NCBI GenBank assembly: GCA_964577935.1
Contig: CAZOAJ010000013.1
Location: forward strand, 1-54,408
Source of the DNA: JABDGV01 sp964577935
GTDB lineage: Bacteria > Chlamydiota > Chlamydiia > Chlamydiales > FEN-1388
Length of the DNA: 54,408 nucleotides
Direction of reading: 5' to 3'
Shown here one piece after another: positions 51,260 to 54,408 of this stretch (its first letter is position 1; every line of letters starts with the position of its first letter). The notes under the pieces were generated by a model that searched no databases, was not told where the DNA came from, and was given only the letters and a program-made list of their open reading frames with translations. The position numbers were made by a program, and so were the translations under genes.

Positions 51260-52294
51260 ATGAAAAAACTTCTATGCCTTCCTTTGTTTGTTTTGATCAT
51301 CTGCCTATACACTCTTTCAAGCTGCTCTAAATCAAATAAAGTACTCCATGTATACATGTGGAGCGACTACATTAGACCTGATCTTATTTCTCAATTTGAA
51401 GAAGAGTTTAACTGCAAGGTAACTGTCGATACGTATGATTCAAATGAATCTATGTATACAAAACTCTTATTCGGCGCCGAAGGCTACGACGTCCTCTTTC
51501 CAAGCACCTATTACCTAGACCTGATGATTGGACGTGATTTTATTGATAAGCTTGATTTAAACCTCCTTCCAAATGCCTCTTTAATAGACTGGAAAAGACT
51601 CTCCGATTGGGGATTAGAACATTCAGAATATGGCCTGCCGTATATGGTAAGTTTTTCGGGTCTTGGATACAGAAAAGATCGCATTCCAGAACCAACATCA
51701 TGGGATATATTTGCAGATGCACACCTTAAGGGACGAATGACTCTGCTCAATGATCCTCGTGAAACAATAGGAGCAGCTCTTCGCTTCCTAGGCTATAGCA
51801 TCAATACATATGAGCCAGCTAAAATCAATGAGGCTAAGGAAGTTGTCCTCAGGTGGAAAACCAACTGTGCAAAGTTTGAAAGTGAACAATATAAAAATGG
51901 AATTGCAAGCGCCGAATTTCTTGTCTCACACGGGTATAGTAGCGATCTACTGCAAGTTGCTCGAGAAATACCTGAAGTTGGCTTTGCCTACCCTAAAGAA
52001 GGGTCTATTGCCGCCTGCGACTGCGCCGTCGTCATGAAACATTCAACAGAAAAAGAACTTGCGCACGCCTTTATCAACTTTCTCCAGCGACCAGAAATAG
52101 CCAAAGAGAACATGCTCACCACCTGCGCTTTCTGTCCAAATCTTAAGGCGCTTGAATCCATGACTTTTGAAGAACGCATGGAGGGGCAGCGCTATCCCTC
52201 TGCCTCTATGACCCAAGCTGAGTGTATTCGCCATGTTTTTCAAGCTCAAATGCTTTATATAAAAGCCTGGGATCAAATCAAGTCCACAAATTAA
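51260..52294 (+). CDS. potD: Spermidine/putrescine-binding lipoprotein
   Basis: 344 residues. Leader ending in lipobox LSSC (Cys22), so membrane-anchored rather than free. Mature part: LHVYMWSDYIRPDLISQFEEEFNCKV, YDVLFPSTYYLDLMI, and GLPYMVSFSGLGYRKD, matching PotD/PotF polyamine-binding proteins. Last gene of potABCD. The gene gap to the regulator is 154 nt; a small palindrome (52293-52305) at the stop has too short a loop for a terminator. Confidence 0.92.
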   Translation: MKKLLCLPLFVLIICLYTLSSCSKSNKVLHVYMWSDYIRPDLISQFEEEFNCKVTVDTYDSNESMYTKLLFGAEGYDVLFPSTYYLDLMIGRDFIDKLDLNLLPNASLIDWKRLSDWGLEHSEYGLPYMVSFSGLGYRKDRIPEPTSWDIFADAHLKGRMTLLNDPRETIGAALRFLGYSINTYEPAKINEAKEVVLRWKTNCAKFESEQYKNGIASAEFLVSHGYSSDLLQVAREIPEVGFAYPKEGSIAACDCAVVMKHSTEKELAHAFINFLQRPEIAKENMLTTCAFCPNLKALESMTFEERMEGQRYPSASMTQAECIRHVFQAQMLYIKAWDQIKSTN

Positions 52295-52396
52295 GATCCG
52301 ATCTTTTCACAATAACAACTGCGTAAGAATTAAGCCGCATACTGCTTTGGATAAACCACGTTCAAAGATGTCACTGCAGATTACTCGCCTTTGCTG

Positions 52397-52430
52397 TAGA
52401 CTGAATGTCTAATTTAGACTAAAATGTCTA
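52397..52430 (+). promoter_or_regulatory. Two palindromic TAGAC-N5/6-GTCTA boxes
   Basis: TAGACTGAATGTCTA (52397-52411) and TAGACTAAAATGTCTA (52415-52430) are tandem palindromes. The sequence between their inner arms, GTCTAATTTAGAC, is itself a perfect palindrome, so four half-sites alternate in orientation. A TATAAT overlaps the last arm (52429-52434). Position immediately before the regulator gene (start 52449) suggests autoregulation. Confidence 0.6.
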
Positions 52431-52448
52431 TAATCAAGAGAGGAGCAA

Positions 52449-53051
52449 ATGACAATCAATACATATGAACATATTGCTGAAGCAGTATGTCGTCTTTTTA
52501 GTCCCCTCGTTGAAGTAGTTCTTCACGACCTCAAAACAAATACAATTACTGGAATATATAATCCATTTTCCGGTCGATCAATTGGAGACGAATCACTCCT
52601 CAACATTGAGGTTCAGCCCTCACAATGGCCTGATATCTTTGAACCTTACGAAAAAATTGACTCCGATGGAAAAAAACTCAAATCGATATCAATCACCCTC
52701 CGAGATGAAAGATCAAGGCCAATCGGGTTAATGTGTATAAACTTCGATACTTCACGTTTTGAAGAAATCAAGCAATTTCTAGAGCTTTTCTGTAAAAACA
52801 CAGCAAAAGAGAAGCCACCCCTCCTCTTCAAAGAAGATTGGAAAGATAAAATACATACCTATATTCATTCATATACGCTCAGCCTCAACAAGAACATTTC
52901 ATCTCTTTCTAAGAGAGAAAAAATTGATCTGATACACAAACTAGAAGCAGAGGGAGCTTTTGAAGCTAAGAACGCTGCAGTCTATATAGGATCACTTCTT
53001 GATATCTCACGAGCCACGGTCTACAACTATCTAACAAAGAAAAATGTATGA
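52449..53051 (+). CDS. YheO/DauR-like transcriptional regulator (PAS-like + HTH)
   Basis: 200 residues. The N-terminal YheO-type PAS-like domain (about 5-120: EHIAEAVCRLFSPLVEVVLHDL, then GRSIGDESLL and SRPIGLMCINFD) is followed by a C-terminal HTH (about 150-198: KREKIDLIHKLEAEGAF, AVYIGSLLDISRATVYNYL). Members include DauR, the repressor of D-arginine catabolism. AGGAG precedes the ATG by four bases. The stop overlaps the aminotransferase start by four bases, so regulator and enzyme form one operon, probably under autoregulation via the palindromic boxes. Confidence 0.85.
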   Translation: MTINTYEHIAEAVCRLFSPLVEVVLHDLKTNTITGIYNPFSGRSIGDESLLNIEVQPSQWPDIFEPYEKIDSDGKKLKSISITLRDERSRPIGLMCINFDTSRFEEIKQFLELFCKNTAKEKPPLLFKEDWKDKIHTYIHSYTLSLNKNISSLSKREKIDLIHKLEAEGAFEAKNAAVYIGSLLDISRATVYNYLTKKNV

Positions 53052-54160
53052 ACCTACCTGAATTTAAGCTGGAAACATATTTTGCCGAATGGGAGTTCAA
53101 AGCGCCTCACCTGCTCTGCTGCTCAGATATGCAAACTATCAGAATGAATGAACTTCTTAATATGGCAGACTCAAGCCTTCTTGAACGATGGAACTCTTTA
53201 AGTCTTGGATACACGGAAACAAAAGGTGATCCAGAGCTGCGCAGAGAGATTTCTCAACTCTATTCATATATTTCTCAGGACGAGGTTCTCGTCTGTCCAG
53301 GAGCTGAAGAAGCAATTTATGCAACCTTCAAAGCACTGATCACATCAGATGATCATGTACTTGTATTTACACCGTGTTATGAATCTCTACAAACGATTCC
53401 TGAATCAACAGGGGCATCTGTAACCGCGATACCTTTAAGCGAAGAAAATAATTGGAAGATCGATTTGTCTCTTGTTCGCCAATCGGTACGCCCAAACACA
53501 AAATGGATTATTTTGAATGCTCCGCATAATCCAACAGGGGCTATTCCGGACAGATCAACCATAGATGGTTTAATCGAAATTGCCAAAGAGTGCGATGCAT
53601 ATATCTTCTGCGATGAAGTATATCGATATCTAGAAATTTGCGAAGAGGATCGCCTTCCCCCTATTGTTGACCTCTACGAAAAAGGAATAAGCTGCTCCGT
53701 GCTCTCTAAAGCTTTCGGTCTCTCTGGGCTTAGAATTGGCTGGATAGCTTGTCGTAATCAAAAAGCCTTAGACCTGGCTCAAGGGTATAAACATTACCTT
53801 TCAATCTGCAATAGCGCTCCATCAGAAGTGCTAGGAATAATAGCATTGCGAAACAGAAAATCAATTCTTTCAAAGAATCGAGCACTTCTTCTCCAAAACT
53901 TCAATCTGCTTTCCGAATGCATAGAATCACGTAGAAATGTACTTTCATGGATACCTCCAAAAGGAAGTTGCACCGGTGTCGTTCGGCTTAAATCAAATGA
54001 ATCAATTGATCTGTTTGCAAATAGGCTCGTTGAACAAGAAGGCGTTTTGATTCTTCCAGCAAGCGTCTACAACATGAAAGGGAACTACTTCCGAATCGGT
54101 TTTGGAAGAGCAAACTTTGCTGACTCTCTCAAGCGGTTTGAACGATTTCTTGAGAGTTAA
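53048..54160 (+). CDS. PLP-dependent aminotransferase, class I/II
   Basis: 370 residues, fold type I. Features in order: YTETKGDPELRREIS (substrate region), VCPGAEEAIYATFKAL, NAPHNPTG (157-164), the DEVYR segment (189-193), and SVLSKAFGLSGLRIGW with Schiff-base Lys221. Arg near the end (GNYFRIGFGR) is the usual carboxylate anchor. Length and absence of an N-terminal extension resemble amino-acid aminotransferases or the capreomycidine-synthase-like branch; the substrate cannot be read from sequence. Cotranscription with a DauR-like regulator suggests amino-acid, possibly D-amino-acid or amine, metabolism. Confidence 0.88.
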   Translation: MNLPEFKLETYFAEWEFKAPHLLCCSDMQTIRMNELLNMADSSLLERWNSLSLGYTETKGDPELRREISQLYSYISQDEVLVCPGAEEAIYATFKALITSDDHVLVFTPCYESLQTIPESTGASVTAIPLSEENNWKIDLSLVRQSVRPNTKWIILNAPHNPTGAIPDRSTIDGLIEIAKECDAYIFCDEVYRYLEICEEDRLPPIVDLYEKGISCSVLSKAFGLSGLRIGWIACRNQKALDLAQGYKHYLSICNSAPSEVLGIIALRNRKSILSKNRALLLQNFNLLSECIESRRNVLSWIPPKGSCTGVVRLKSNESIDLFANRLVEQEGVLILPASVYNMKGNYFRIGFGRANFADSLKRFERFLES

Positions 54161-54408
54161 TTTTTAGTGGTGAATAAAAACTTGAACCAATAGAGATAAG
54201 TATAACCATTTGCTGATAAGCGAGTTTCAACATCGAATGATCTGGGATTAATGGCATGGTCTTTAACGGTTCAAAATTCAATAAAAAAAATTCCCTTTTA
54301 AACGAAAGAGAACTCAACACTTTCTGGAGTTTTACCTCTTCTGAATTACTGAGAACGCGAGTTGCGTTAAAAACTAATCTACATAGATTTTAGGGCCATT
54401 AAATCAGA
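54161..54408. other. Terminal region without supportable gene
   Basis: About 250 bases after the aminotransferase. No family-like reading frame, RNA gene or strong hairpin was seen. It may be the upstream region of a gene beyond the window. Confidence 0.5.

Noticed and set aside
52293..52305. Terminator after potD
   Set aside because: AAGATC and GATCTT are separated by one base, too short for an RNA loop, and only a few T residues follow.

Overview
The window reads as a chromosomal segment of an environmental, amoeba-associated member of the Chlamydiae (order Parachlamydiales; family not resolved from sequence alone). The evidence is the combination of a chlamydial-type Kdo transferase, futalosine-route menaquinone genes, zwf/pgl, cysteine-free L33, LolE/LolD and hemH with many eukaryote-like proteins: leucine-rich repeats, F-box-like domains, a polyglutamine tract, a tandem GIY-YIG protein and type III secretion class II (LcrH/SycD-like) chaperones. 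No rRNA, tRNA, insertion sequence, integrase or CRISPR array was seen.

Layout. 0.1-1.9 kb: leucine-rich repeat protein whose last repeat is frameshifted. 1.9-4.4 kb (minus): nagA and waaA. 4.5-9.8 kb (plus): small Cys-rich membrane protein, mqnE, mqnA, menaquinone methyltransferase, maf and a HEAT-repeat lipoprotein, nearly all overlapping or a few bases apart. 9.8-11.5 kb (minus): a 26-residue membrane peptide with a strong ribosome binding site, and an F-box-like protein. 11.7-18.7 kb (plus): zwf, opcA-like and pgl (oxidative pentose phosphate entry), tsaD, rpmG with terminator, lolE-lolD. 18.9-24.8 kb: double GIY-YIG protein, coiled-coil protein, DUF2937, hemH, RDD, DUF378, DUF2156 and a lipoprotein, with several convergent pairs sharing stop-codon bases. 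24.9-26.7 kb: Uup-type ABC-F ATPase.

26.7-41.5 kb is the most unusual region: a 3865-residue protein with helicase-like motifs resembling the DUF3638/DUF3645 giant proteins of eukaryotes and a 34-residue polyglutamine tract. It is followed on the same strand by two paralogous LcrH/SycD-like chaperones, each followed by one or two small proteins with paired hydrophobic segments. The arrangement suggests a type III secretion cargo locus; this is inference.

41.7-54.4 kb: effector-binding-domain protein plus chloramphenicol acetyltransferase; a 910-residue acyl-CoA synthetase/GNAT fusion (minus); an F-box-like LRR protein; a lipoprotein; the polyamine importer potABCD; and a YheO-like regulator overlapping a PLP aminotransferase, with paired palindromic boxes directly upstream. 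The last 250 bases hold no gene I can support.
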